Shown: piece by piece, positions 16,210 to 24,876 of the stretch
Numbering within the stretch: position 1 is the first letter of the stretch
Layout of the letters: each line of letters begins with the position of its first letter
Assembly: GCF_026391055.1 (NCBI RefSeq)
Contig: NZ_JAPLET010000029.1
Location: 62,001 to 126,000 of the forward strand
Direction: 5' to 3'
Source: Spirosoma sp.
GTDB taxonomy: Bacteria > Bacteroidota > Bacteroidia > Cytophagales > Spirosomataceae
DNA length: 64,000 nucleotides
The notes under the pieces: model-generated
Told to the model about the DNA's origin: nothing
What the model saw: only the letters and a program-made list of their open reading frames with translations
Databases searched by the model: none
Position numbers and translations under genes: made by a program

Positions 16210-16788
16210 TTACTGAGGTTTAGCCTTTCGGCTTCGATTAGTTTTTACCTCTTCGGTGATAGTGGGATTGGTATCGGTACCTGTAGTGTCGGTACCCTCC
16301 GTTTGGCTTTCGGCTGTCTGATCCGAAGCGGTTGCAGCATCACCCGTTGGGGCATCTGCTGGTTTGGCATCGGCATTACCATCAACACTGGTGTCGACAG
16401 TCGTGTCAATCTTACCGTCAACCGGGGCATCAACCGATTGAGGTGCGTTCTGGTCACCAACCGGGGTTTCATTGTCCGTTTTGGGCTCCGATGAAACAAC
16501 CTGATCGTTGGACTGATCAACCGGGGTGGTATCGTCAATCCGGTTGGGATCAAAATCGTTGGCACCTGGCTTTTGCGGATCCTCACTGAACGGCGGAATA
16601 CCTACCGGTGTGGGCTGGGCAGCCTTCTCACCAGACAAACCGGGTATGCCTTCGGGCGTCGGTTGGGTGATCGCCCATCCATCATAGGTACCATCGGCAT
16701 TAAGGCCAATTTGGTCCAATTGATGTTGGCTGAACATCTTAGGAATACCATCCTTACTTGCCTGGATGTTTTCTTGAAAAGGATTCAT
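16210..16788 (-). CDS. Low-complexity Thr/Asp/Pro-rich phage protein
   Basis: In this 192-residue protein residues 1-75 hold two near-copies of a short unit (QPTPEGIPGLSGEKAAQPTPVGIPPFSE is split over 40-70). Residues 75-180 are almost only Asp, Thr, Pro, Ala, Val and Gly with repeated TPVDQ/DTTVD words, and the end is basic (NRSRKAKPQ). Such disordered proteins in the head gene block may be decoration, linker or scaffold helpers. The leader holds an exact copy of the phage 29-bp motif, so a transcript probably begins here. Confidence 0.7.
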   Translation of the reverse strand: MNPFQENIQASKDGIPKMFSQHQLDQIGLNADGTYDGWAITQPTPEGIPGLSGEKAAQPTPVGIPPFSEDPQKPGANDFDPNRIDDTTPVDQSNDQVVSSEPKTDNETPVGDQNAPQSVDAPVDGKIDTTVDTSVDGNADAKPADAPTGDAATASDQTAESQTEGTDTTGTDTNPTITEEVKTNRSRKAKPQ

Positions 16789-16799
16789 ATTAAAAGGCG

Positions 16800-16828
16800 T
16801 TTTACCGTTTAAAAGTCAAACAATAATA
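16800..16828 (-). promoter_or_regulatory. Repeated phage leader motif, copy B
   Basis: This stretch is identical over 29 bases to copy A at 4,012-4,040 and ends 12 bases before the ATG of the low-complexity gene (16,788). Exact conservation over 12.8 kb within a phage, outside coding sequence, indicates a functional site. Confidence 0.7.
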
Positions 16829-16851
16829 TAAAAAAATATTGGTTCTTCAAC

Positions 16852-17280
16852 TTAGAACACATCTGTAGGCTGTATACGCAATAACCGTATGAGCCAATAA
16901 CGAGCGTACAGTTTGATGTAATCCCGACGATGGTTATCAAAGAGTTCGGGTACCCGGTGGTACTGGTCAGGCAAAATCTCTTTAATAAAATAATACGAAT
17001 GAAAACGGAATTCACTTCCCCACGTATTATCCTGATAATGCCCCGATGGCAGGCGGTTGATAACATGTAGGCAGGTGCTTTGATCCCGATTATCGAGCGC
17101 ATAGACGAGAAACATTTTGTTTTCAGGCTGCAAAAAGCAATGGTGAACGGCAACCCGATGACATTGATAGTTGTAGCGCATCTCTCCACAAACAAACTCC
17201 TCTTCTGGGATTCGGGCGAAGTTGCGGGTAAAATGCCTCTCCAACCGTTCTTGGACTCTTTTGATATACCACTGTTTCAT
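16852..17280 (-). CDS. Hypothetical phage protein, His/Arg/aromatic-rich
   Basis: This 142-residue basic protein is rich in His, Tyr, Phe and Arg with four cysteines (EFVCGEMRYNYQC near residue 29). It has no transmembrane segment and no recognised domain. It overlaps the upstream gene by 4 bases. The A/T-rich gap after it holds leader motif copy B. It could be a small head-associated or DNA-binding protein. Confidence 0.6.
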   Translation of the reverse strand: MKQWYIKRVQERLERHFTRNFARIPEEEFVCGEMRYNYQCHRVAVHHCFLQPENKMFLVYALDNRDQSTCLHVINRLPSGHYQDNTWGSEFRFHSYYFIKEILPDQYHRVPELFDNHRRDYIKLYARYWLIRLLRIQPTDVF

Positions 17281-17549
17281 TGGTTAGTGATTAGTTTTCC
17301 ACATTGACACGAACTGACGGGCTTTACTTCGGCAAATGCTTCCGCTTCTATTAGTTGTTCTTCGCTAAAGACTTCGAACAATTCCCCCTTGCTGACGCAA
17401 ACCGATGCTACCGAACAGAAATTATCCGGTATGTCTTCCAGTTTTACCGTTGCCCTGTATACCACATTGGCCCACAGTTCACGCTTCAGGGTGAATTTGT
17501 CTAATGGTAGTCGGGTATACTTTGAATAGCGTGCTGCGATTGTAGACAT
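17277..17549 (-). CDS. Hypothetical phage protein with C-terminal CxC
   Basis: This 90-residue protein has a basic N-terminal part (RYSKYTRLPLDKFTLKRELW), an acidic middle and SCQCGK at the end. It is a member of the late operon between the minor head protein and the 142-residue gene. A head-tail adaptor role is possible given its size but not supported by a motif. Confidence 0.55.
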   Translation of the reverse strand: MSTIAARYSKYTRLPLDKFTLKRELWANVVYRATVKLEDIPDNFCSVASVCVSKGELFEVFSEEQLIEAEAFAEVKPVSSCQCGKLITNQ

Positions 17550-17576
17550 ATTGATTGTTAGTTAAGTTTGAATACT

Positions 17577-18455
17577 TCATTGTTTCTTGATACGTAATAC
17601 TCCGTTCTTCTCCTCCAGATCGCTCCGGCGCCGTAACGCTTCGGCGTTGTTGATATAACTCCGATGGTGTCTGCAACGGATCCCTCCGCACATGGTAAAT
17701 GGGTCATACCCGGTTCGTGGCTTGCCGTTGAACAACCCTTTCGACTTATCCGAATAGCCTCCGTACGTGTCTCGGGGCGTTCCAAACTTTTCCGTTTCAC
17801 TGTCGAGGAATGTTTTGCCGTTACGCTCCACACAAAATGGCCGTGATGACTCGATCAAACCACCTAAGTACAAACTTGCTTTCAGGTTGGCCCGGATAGC
17901 AATGGCACGTTGCAACACCCGATCGGCCTCCACATGGGGTTGGGTATCGAGGGAGTTAAATAGATTCGTTAAGATGCCCGGCACTTTGGCTTTGCCCTGC
18001 ACAGCTGGAGAGACAATGGCCGTCAGCTGCCCGGCATCCAGTTTGCGCAATTTGGCATCCGTTACCAGGCTGATCAGTTTGCGGGCTGTGCTGGTGTCGT
18101 TGAGGATCTGCGACAAATAACCCTGTTTAATCAGGTAGCCGGTTGTTGTCAATCCGATCGCTGAGAGAAACACCGTTTTACCCTCCTCCACCACCGCTGG
18201 TTTTACGCTCATGGCGGTAAAATACTCGGTGTTTAATTCGGATACTGCCAACAGACCTTGGGCTAATTCCTGAATGAGTGCGGACCACTGGTTATTCCAT
18301 CCGGATAGGACAATCATCGTTTGGGCCGGATCCGCAATGAGCTTGGCGGCGGCTTCGATGAGTCGATTTGCCAAATCCTGTTCAACACCAATTACCGACT
18401 CTTCAAAATCGGCAATCAGCTTTTCGATGGCGGTTATTCGTTGCTCTGGCGTCAT
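17577..18455 (-). CDS. Phage minor head protein, SPP1 gp7 / Mu F-like C-terminus
   Basis: This 292-residue protein follows the portal gene by 14 bases. The first two thirds are helical. The last third has the pattern typical of head morphogenesis proteins: SSRPFCVERNGKTF near residue 211, then a GGYSDKSKG loop and CGGIRCRHHRSYI near residue 261. In the family this part is thought to bind metal. The protein usually enters the head with the portal and helps DNA delivery or assembly. Confidence 0.75.
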   Translation of the reverse strand: MTPEQRITAIEKLIADFEESVIGVEQDLANRLIEAAAKLIADPAQTMIVLSGWNNQWSALIQELAQGLLAVSELNTEYFTAMSVKPAVVEEGKTVFLSAIGLTTTGYLIKQGYLSQILNDTSTARKLISLVTDAKLRKLDAGQLTAIVSPAVQGKAKVPGILTNLFNSLDTQPHVEADRVLQRAIAIRANLKASLYLGGLIESSRPFCVERNGKTFLDSETEKFGTPRDTYGGYSDKSKGLFNGKPRTGYDPFTMCGGIRCRHHRSYINNAEALRRRSDLEEKNGVLRIKKQ

Positions 18456-18469
18456 TAGGCGGTTTTCTG

Positions 18470-20344
18470 CTACTGAGGATCATTAAGCGGTAAGACCTTA
18501 CCCATGTTGACTTGTAGCGTTTCGGCTGGCAAGTCGGCCATCACCTTGTCGATATACGTGTTGATCAAGGGTGTTCGCTCAGTATCCTTCATCTCGTAAA
18601 ATTTCGCATTCGACCGCTCCAGGTCAGAAAATACGCTATCCTGATAGGCGAGTAACACCATATCCCGTTTGCGGATGTAGCCTTTCGCATCCAGATACTG
18701 AACCATAGCCCAACTGAGCCCCATAAAGGGAATATAGCTCATGCGGATCTGATACTTACGCAATCCCTCAGGGTCACCTTCATAACGCTTTTCCGCCAAA
18801 TCCTTTATTAGCTGCTCAATCTCAAAGGCCGGTGCCTCGGCTTCGATGGCGGCTTTTAGGTCGGCGTAAATTTCACTGGTCGAAACTGGCTTCAGGTCTT
18901 TTGGCAGGTCATAGACAGTACCCAGCTTTTTGTAATCGAATCCTACCGGCGAAACGACCACGGCGGTCGCTCGTATCAAAAACTTACGGGTAGCGGCTTT
19001 ATGCTTACCGAACGGCATCAATGTATTGTTGATATCGTCACGCTTTACGCCAATCTCAGTGGCGGTCGGATCCGACGCAACAACCGATTGCCTTGGTACC
19101 AACTCATTATTGAATATGGCGACATACACCCCATTCGATAGATCGGCCAAATCACCTTTCAGCGCATCAAACGTTCTTAACTCATTCTGAACGTAAACGA
19201 TCAGCTTGGAGAGTTCAGGAATCTTGTCAAGGTCCTTAATCGATACCTCCAACGTATCCATCGGCTGTGTGTGGGCGGTCATCAGGCCGCTGCCTCCGCA
19301 CTTTCCGCACTTGCTGCCGTCTGGTTTGAATCCACCATTGCACGTCAGGTTCATGGATGGGTTTTCACCTGGGCACGGTGGCACCGCTTGAACACGCTGC
19401 GGAAAGGTGTGCAGGTACTTCGTTAAATCGAAATTGGATCCTGTTCGCAAATGGTCGACCAACAATAAACGGGCCGGTTCAATGGGTGAAACGTAGGTTT
19501 CAAACTTAGTGGCCAGGTCGGGCAGGTAGCCTAACGGATAGGCCTGTACGAAAGGCAATTTCGTTTCATACCGTTGGCGGAGGTACTTCGGTCCGTTGGT
19601 TTCTGGCTGGTAGATGGCGTCATATCCGTCTATGGCTTTAGGTAGCGAATCTTCGTAACTAACACCCTCCTCGGTCTGCCGATTTTGCTCACCACTATTC
19701 ATCTGTGAATACCGTAAAACGTACTCTCCAGCGTACAACAGGTAATCCGTTACGTCAAACTCTTTGCCATTCTGATCTACTACCGTCAGGTTTTCTTCAA
19801 CGAGTAGGTAGTTCAGTTGCTTTTGCCGGTTCTTTCCCCATTCGTAGACTTCCGATGACCAATAAATTACACCCCATGGTTTGATGGTGTTAGCTTCCTT
19901 TTCAAACTCCAGTGCCACAAATGCGCCCGGGTCGATCAGGGCAACCCAATCGAATAGTAAGGATAGGTATTCATCAATACCCTCCTCCCCGTAAAACTCG
20001 TCGAGTGCTACTTTGATAGGCTCCAGTTCTTTGGCATCCTCTTTGGTGTCAAAGGTCAGTAGCTTCCGGATGTTTTGCAGGCGGGACAACCGTTGAAACT
20101 GCGCCAATGCCGGCTTAAGGATTGATGGCGTTTTAGGGATGGTAATCAACTCCCGTTGAACAAATCCGGGGTCATCTTCGCGCCGTTTGAACTGAACCAA
20201 GAAACGGGCGTAATCCTGACCGGTGGCCAGAGCGGTGTAATCAGCTGCCAGGTCGATGGTACGCTGATAGTTGATGTGCCTACCGCGTTGCTTTAGTTTG
20301 GCCGCCCGATCCAGCCGGGCAATGGCTTTTTCAATCTCAATCAT
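18470..20344 (-). CDS. Phage portal protein with internal zinc-finger-like insert
   Basis: This 624-residue protein lies between the large terminase and the minor head protein, the normal place of the portal, and the length fits. It forms the dodecameric DNA channel at one vertex. Residues 320-355 contain an unusual insert: PPCPGENP, TCNGGF, KCGKCGGSG, with cysteines at about 324, 335, 346 and 349. It resembles one DnaJ-type CxxCxGxG zinc module. The C-terminal region has the long helical hairpin expected of a portal. Only 2 bases separate it from the terminase gene. Confidence 0.85.
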   Translation of the reverse strand: MIEIEKAIARLDRAAKLKQRGRHINYQRTIDLAADYTALATGQDYARFLVQFKRREDDPGFVQRELITIPKTPSILKPALAQFQRLSRLQNIRKLLTFDTKEDAKELEPIKVALDEFYGEEGIDEYLSLLFDWVALIDPGAFVALEFEKEANTIKPWGVIYWSSEVYEWGKNRQKQLNYLLVEENLTVVDQNGKEFDVTDYLLYAGEYVLRYSQMNSGEQNRQTEEGVSYEDSLPKAIDGYDAIYQPETNGPKYLRQRYETKLPFVQAYPLGYLPDLATKFETYVSPIEPARLLLVDHLRTGSNFDLTKYLHTFPQRVQAVPPCPGENPSMNLTCNGGFKPDGSKCGKCGGSGLMTAHTQPMDTLEVSIKDLDKIPELSKLIVYVQNELRTFDALKGDLADLSNGVYVAIFNNELVPRQSVVASDPTATEIGVKRDDINNTLMPFGKHKAATRKFLIRATAVVVSPVGFDYKKLGTVYDLPKDLKPVSTSEIYADLKAAIEAEAPAFEIEQLIKDLAEKRYEGDPEGLRKYQIRMSYIPFMGLSWAMVQYLDAKGYIRKRDMVLLAYQDSVFSDLERSNAKFYEMKDTERTPLINTYIDKVMADLPAETLQVNMGKVLPLNDPQ

Positions 20345-20346
20345 AA

Positions 20347-21708
20347 TTAACGACGATTCATGTCCTGTTCAAAAAAATTGGAGAATGCACCAATGGCAAA
20401 GTAGCTTTCGGTCGTGTAACAGTGCCCGTACTTCTCATAGGTGGTACCAGCGGCATCCTTTGCCTTTTCAACCAAAAAGCCAACCTCACCCTGTTTGAGC
20501 TTTTGATTGTCGACAATGGTGTTTTTGCAACGTGGGTCAATGATCCATTCAATTGGATACTTACCACCCAATATGTTATTGAAGAAATCCCGCTGTCGGA
20601 TGACGCTCGGGTTATGCTTCATTGTCCTGTCGGAATTGTTGTGCAGTATCGGCCGTAAGCCTGCTTTAACCCAATCGTAACGCCGTTCATTGGATTTGCC
20701 TTCAATCCGGTTGTTGCCCTGGGCATCACCATAGACAAAACCTTGGGAACGTAGATGCATGGGGTAGGAATGCCAGTAACGGGCCAAATACTCTTCACAA
20801 ACCGCCTCCACTGAATTGCGCGGATGCTCCAAACATATTTCATCGAACTGGCGTACCTGCCAACCTCCGGATCCGCTTGGCGCAATCTGATAACAGGTCA
20901 TCGTCATGTAGGGGTTTACGTTGAAATCCCAGCTGAGGTGTACGGGTGTACCTGGTATGAAGGGTGCCGGTTTGACGTGTTTGACAAAGGAGAAATTATG
21001 CACATACTCTTTGCCGGTTCGGATCTGACCCCATTTGCCTAAAACGTAAACCTCGTAATCATATTCACTGATATCCTTAAGTGCCTCCAGGCGGGCAATA
21101 TCTTCGGGAGCGGCATACTCATTATCATGGTATGTACAATGAACGACTAATACTTGGTCAGCGTAAGCCGGATTGTCTATCAATTGCGTTTTAATCCAAT
21201 GATCTTCAGAGACTGGATTTAGAACTAAGACGATTTGAACTTTTGCTGTTGGATGCCGAACGCGTCGATCAAGCTCTAAGAAGTCTTCAAACTCAAATTG
21301 GTCGGCCTCTTCCATAACCGCCCGGCAATATTCAGCCGCTGATTTTAAAGAGGCAATGTCAGCTGCCCCAACAAAAGCAATTTCTCTGCCTGTTTTCTTA
21401 TCACGAGCGGCCCGATTGTCACCCGAATAAGTCATGGCAATCCTATCAGGAATATAGCCCCAACTTTGAAAGTTTTTCCTAACGAGCTTGTAACAAGACT
21501 TACGAAGATCAACAGACTTTTTTCTGAGCATCAACGTGTCGGCTTTGGCTGTTAAGAGTGATAAACATTCCGATTGATGCGCACTATATGATTTGCTACT
21601 GTTAGAGCCGCCAACTATGACGATGTAACGCTTGTTGCTTTCCATTGCGGCTCTATATCTGGCAAACATGCCTGTAAAGAGCTTTCGGTCCAGTCTTTTA
21701 CGACTCAT
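20347..21708 (-). CDS. terL: Terminase large subunit
   Basis: This 453-residue ATPase/nuclease packages DNA into the head. The ATG at 21,708 is used, and earlier starts lie inside the small subunit gene. Near residue 34 a Walker A-like VGGSNSSKSY is seen, near residue 132 a Walker B AVMEEADQF, and a motif III-like VLNP(V) at about 162. The nuclease part has SWDFNVNP near 254 and VYGDAQG near 323, giving the acidic metal ligands. The gene overlaps the small subunit by 11 bases. Confidence 0.93.
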   Translation of the reverse strand: MSRKRLDRKLFTGMFARYRAAMESNKRYIVIVGGSNSSKSYSAHQSECLSLLTAKADTLMLRKKSVDLRKSCYKLVRKNFQSWGYIPDRIAMTYSGDNRAARDKKTGREIAFVGAADIASLKSAAEYCRAVMEEADQFEFEDFLELDRRVRHPTAKVQIVLVLNPVSEDHWIKTQLIDNPAYADQVLVVHCTYHDNEYAAPEDIARLEALKDISEYDYEVYVLGKWGQIRTGKEYVHNFSFVKHVKPAPFIPGTPVHLSWDFNVNPYMTMTCYQIAPSGSGGWQVRQFDEICLEHPRNSVEAVCEEYLARYWHSYPMHLRSQGFVYGDAQGNNRIEGKSNERRYDWVKAGLRPILHNNSDRTMKHNPSVIRQRDFFNNILGGKYPIEWIIDPRCKNTIVDNQKLKQGEVGFLVEKAKDAAGTTYEKYGHCYTTESYFAIGAFSNFFEQDMNRR

Positions 21709-22090
21709 CGTCTCCCTCCTCTTCGTCTTCAATGATAATATTACCATCAGCATCAGGACGAACAACGGTACGGCCCCCTTTCTTTACCACCTGCTCTGTC
21801 CGCTCCACATATCCACGGTTTTTACCTTTCGTTTTCAGAAAGAAAATAATACAGGTAGTGTCATTGTAGCCAATCTGTTGGAATAGCTTGGATTCGGCAA
21901 AATCAATGACTGACTCTGTGGCCAGGTCAGCGGCTTCCTTGTAGGCTTGATCTGTTTTCAGCCAGTTGTAATGGGTCTGCCGGGAAATATTCGCCTTGGC
22001 TGCTGCTGTGGATACGATGCCCATGGAGCGGTGTAAGGCTTTTAACATTGCCCTTTTATCTGTGTCAAAAGTGTCAAATTGATCCTCCAT
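21698..22090 (-). CDS. terS: Terminase small subunit
   Basis: This 130-residue protein has an N-terminal helix-turn-helix (STAAAKANISRQTHYNWLKTD, residues 27-47), a helical middle part and an acidic tail (EDEEEGDDES). It recognises the phage DNA start site and recruits the large subunit, whose gene it overlaps by 11 bases. The acidic tail probably binds the large subunit. Confidence 0.85.
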   Translation of the reverse strand: MEDQFDTFDTDKRAMLKALHRSMGIVSTAAAKANISRQTHYNWLKTDQAYKEAADLATESVIDFAESKLFQQIGYNDTTCIIFFLKTKGKNRGYVERTEQVVKKGGRTVVRPDADGNIIIEDEEEGDDES

Positions 22091-22203
22091 GGGTAAACCT
22101 CTTAAACGTCATTAAAACGGTGTTGCGGACGTATCGCGGGCCAGTTGAAACGCCCGTCTTTGGGCCGCCGCCGATGGTGCGCCCTTCTTTCCTGGATTCG
22201 ATT

Positions 22204-22923
22204 TTAGTCTGTTGCCTTTTCCGTAGGCGGTGCTACCACTTGCCATAATTTTGAATGCCGTAAGGCTCTATTGATGGTTTTGTACTTATTTACAATTCTG
22301 GATTGAAACTCATCGGTTACCTGGTACAACTGTTGATTCTCCTCAATCATAATTTGTTCGATGTTTCCCGATGAGCGGAGGTTTGCCGAACCATGAATGA
22401 CAACATGCTTACCACATTCGGTTTCAAAAGCACATAGTTTGCAATGGGTGCCTGCCACTGCCAACTGAAATCCGGGGAATTGGCCTAACTGCTCATAGAT
22501 ATACGGTGTCAGACCGTTACGCTCATGGGAAAAGAAATAGTCGGAGACAATCAGGTTGAGCGTTTTGACTTTGGCCAGCATGAGGCTTACCAAGCTATCC
22601 ACATTGTTTTCGTTCATGGATAGGGTTGATATCGTCATTTTGTTGACACTGTACCCGTTCCGGATTATCAAGGCCTCTATAAAATCCCCGAAATAGAACG
22701 AACCATTGACGACGGCAAAAAACCGGCTGTCTGTCTCCAGCTGGACCGCTTCCGCCAATTTTTCGGCGTCATCGTACTTTAACAGGTATTCCGCAATCTC
22801 TCTGGTTTTGGGTGGTCGGATAAACCACGCTTGTGAGTCAAAGCCAGTGCCTAAGTCTAAATCGAATCCGAATAGTGATGGATCTATTGGATCAAAGTTG
22901 AAATCATTACTCGGAGTCTCCAT
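22204..22923 (-). CDS. PLD-like phosphodiesterase/nuclease, single HKD-type motif
   Basis: This 239-residue protein has the PLD signature in its C-terminal half: H160-C-K162 followed by a loop, then GSAN at 178-181 and a glutamate at 189 (NIEQIMIEEN). A single motif per chain would act as a dimer, like bacterial Nuc or BfiI-type nucleases. It lies upstream of the terminase genes with its own copy of the phage leader motif. PLD-fold nucleases occur in phage and defence loci. The substrate here, DNA processing at packaging or host DNA attack, is open. Confidence 0.72.
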   Translation of the reverse strand: METPSNDFNFDPIDPSLFGFDLDLGTGFDSQAWFIRPPKTREIAEYLLKYDDAEKLAEAVQLETDSRFFAVVNGSFYFGDFIEALIIRNGYSVNKMTISTLSMNENNVDSLVSLMLAKVKTLNLIVSDYFFSHERNGLTPYIYEQLGQFPGFQLAVAGTHCKLCAFETECGKHVVIHGSANLRSSGNIEQIMIEENQQLYQVTDEFQSRIVNKYKTINRALRHSKLWQVVAPPTEKATD

Positions 22924-22943
22924 GGTAAAGGCGAAAATACGCT

Positions 22944-22970
22944 TTTTACCGTTTAAATGTCAACTTGATA
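22944..22970 (-). promoter_or_regulatory. Repeated phage leader motif, copy C (divergent)
   Basis: It matches copies A and B in 19 of the first 20 bases (TTTTACCGTTTAAATGTCAA) and then diverges. On the coding strand it contains TTGACA. It ends 20 bases before the ATG of the PLD-like gene, the first late gene, so it may drive the whole late operon. Confidence 0.65.
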
Positions 22971-22991
22971 GGCAAAGGGGTAACACGGCTG

Positions 22992-23720
22992 CTAACAGCT
23001 GAATATATCCCCCACCTCCACTTTTAGCGCGTCCGCTATACGTTGCCGGGTTTCATGGCGTATGGTACCACGTTTTTTATATTCTGTGGCTGAAGAAAGG
23101 GACGATAAGCCCATGGCCTCTTGCAAGTCCACCCAAAACAGACCTTTACTGGTCAGGTAATCAAACAGCTGTTGCCCATCGTGGCACGGCTTATCAACAG
23201 GTGTCACGTTGGTTGTCATGGTACCGGCTCCTGATCGGAGCCAGGCAATGGAAATGTCGGGTAACAGGCGGACAATTTTTAACAATAGGCGGTCACTGAT
23301 TTCCCGCTTGCCATTTAGATATCTGGAGAGTAAGGTTTCATTGATAAAAACCGCCTCGGCAAAATCGCGGGCACTCCCATCAAAGCGTTGATCGATGAGT
23401 TGCCGCACTCGAAAAGCTATACGTTTACCCTGAAAGCTAACATCAGGCGTAACCACTTTGGCGGGTCTGCCTCGGGGTATCCTGTGAATGTCCGGCGTAA
23501 CGGGCAACGGATCCGGCAACGCCTGGGCATCGTCGGTCAGGAATGACAAAGGAATGCCGGACCACTGGGCGAACTGCGCCACCTCCGCCGCCGATGCCCG
23601 GCGCTGGCTCCGCTCCAGCTTCTTATAAGTTGGCAAACTCAAATCCAGCAAGTCAGCCAATACGGTTTGTGGTACGCCGGTTTGAGTGCGGTAGTGGGTT
23701 AGTTTCTCGCCAAAAGTCAT
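22992..23720 (-). CDS. Phage repressor with three XRE/HTH-like segments
   Basis: From the ATG at 23,720 the protein has 242 residues. A first Cro/CI-type HTH lies at residues 1-60 (RTQTGVPQTVLADLLDLSLPTYKKLERS). A second segment at about 100-160 (SARDFAEAVFINETLLSRYLNGKREIS) has clear HTH shape. A third at about 180-240 (VDLQEAMGLSSLSSATEYKKRGTI, then RIADALKVEVGDIF) also looks like an XRE fold. No LexA-type protease domain is present, so induction must work another way, for example by an antirepressor. It is divergent from the early operon, with repeated CATTTGAT words between them. An upstream start at 23,804 exists but the HTH begins only after 23,720. Confidence 0.82.
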   Translation of the reverse strand: MTFGEKLTHYRTQTGVPQTVLADLLDLSLPTYKKLERSQRRASAAEVAQFAQWSGIPLSFLTDDAQALPDPLPVTPDIHRIPRGRPAKVVTPDVSFQGKRIAFRVRQLIDQRFDGSARDFAEAVFINETLLSRYLNGKREISDRLLLKIVRLLPDISIAWLRSGAGTMTTNVTPVDKPCHDGQQLFDYLTSKGLFWVDLQEAMGLSSLSSATEYKKRGTIRHETRQRIADALKVEVGDIFSC

Positions 23721-23835
23721 CCGTTTGCATCTCGTTTGCAGGCAAAGGAAATCAGCGTATGCGGATTTACAATAAACTGGTAAAAGCCGCCAACGGTCTG
23801 ACAATAAACCGATTAATCAATAACTTTCAATTTGT

Positions 23836-23919
23836 AATCATTTGATTTAATTATTGATCGAATGAAGGGGCAAAGTCATTGCCATTTGAAATCATTTGAT
23901 TACATTTGTGTATCAAATG
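23836..23919. promoter_or_regulatory. Operator-like repeats between repressor and early operon
   Basis: Two copies of the 12-mer AATCATTTGATT lie at 23,836-23,847 and 23,890-23,901. CATTTGA words recur between them, and a palindrome CATTTG..CAAATG lies at 23,903-23,919. The location between divergent repressor and early genes suits phage operators. The same words appear at 9,667-9,684 in the nested block. Confidence 0.65.
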
Positions 23920-23964
23920 AGTGAATCAACCCAACTTCGACCATTAAGTAAATAATCAAAAATT

Positions 23965-24327
23965 ATGAAAACGGCAATCGGCAACCCAACGATTACCCGC
24001 AATGACCGCCCCTCTGTTCTGCGCCTGACGTGGCAATTGATTCGTAAATCAGGACTCGCTTTTGGTGAGGCATTAAAGAAAGCCTATGCCGCAATACGGG
24101 CTAAACTGATCCTTTCTCAAACCGATGAGCGTGGGGTCTGGATTCAGTTCAAAAAGGTCGATGGTACAATTCGTTCGGTGCTGGCGACTCGTAACACGGC
24201 ACACATTCCCACCGATAAACAGCCTAAACAGGCAGGTACGCCCGAAACGAATACCATTAAGTATTTCGATATCTGGGCGAATCAATGGAAAAGTTTTCAA
24301 GCTGACGCCCTGATTTCAATCGGTTAA
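23965..24327 (+). CDS. WYL_2/DUF2693-like small SH3-fold protein
   Basis: In this 120-residue protein the C-terminal part has the pattern of WYL_2 (DUF2693) proteins: WIQFKKVDGTIRSVLATRN, then a proline-rich turn and NTIKYFDIWANQWKSFQADALISI. This is a small beta-barrel thought to bind nucleic acid or ligand. It is the first early gene, directly after the operator region. Its role in phage replication is not known. Confidence 0.72.
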   Translation: MKTAIGNPTITRNDRPSVLRLTWQLIRKSGLAFGEALKKAYAAIRAKLILSQTDERGVWIQFKKVDGTIRSVLATRNTAHIPTDKQPKQAGTPETNTIKYFDIWANQWKSFQADALISIG

Positions 24328-24378
24328 TTCTCCAATCCGGCCCGGTCTTGTACCGGGCCATAAACTCCTCCAGTACGT

Positions 24379-24876
24379 ATGGAATTAAACGTGATTACCG
24401 CTCCGCTTACCATTCATGAAATTGAGTGGCGGGTGCAAAGCCAGACGAAAGACGGTCAGAAAATTGTCGTTGTACCCTACATCACCAATCGGTGTGTCAT
24501 GCAACGGTTTGATGAACAATTCGGCTGGGCTGGCTGGCAGAACGAAATCAAGGAAATTGACGGTGGTTTCTTATGCACCATTACGGCTGTGATGCCGGGT
24601 GGTGAAATCGTCCGCAAAACCGATGGGGCAAGCCGTACGGCTGTCGAACCGGTAAAGGGGGGCATTAGTGATGCCATGAAACGGGCAGCCGTGCAATTTG
24701 GGTTGGGTCGGGCTTTGTATGAGTTCCCCAAAGTGCTGATCGAGACTACGGATAAATACATTCCGAATTGGGCAACGCCTTTGCTTGATAAGATGGTCGA
24801 AAAGATCAATGCCGGTGGTGCGGTGCGGGATGTGGTGGTATTGAAACCTGAACACGCTAAACCTTCCGCAAGATGA
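24379..24876 (+). CDS. Rad52/Rad22-type single-strand annealing protein
   Basis: This 165-residue protein matches the Rad52 core: VPYITNRCVMQRFDEQFGWAGWQNEIKEI near residues 31-59, then the central strands and GGISDAMKRAAVQFGLGRALYEF near 95. Phage members of this family anneal complementary strands during replication and recombination. A GC hairpin (24,339-24,359) lies in the leader. It overlaps the next gene by 4 bases. No partner exonuclease is visible in the window. Confidence 0.88.
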   Translation: MELNVITAPLTIHEIEWRVQSQTKDGQKIVVVPYITNRCVMQRFDEQFGWAGWQNEIKEIDGGFLCTITAVMPGGEIVRKTDGASRTAVEPVKGGISDAMKRAAVQFGLGRALYEFPKVLIETTDKYIPNWATPLLDKMVEKINAGGAVRDVVVLKPEHAKPSAR

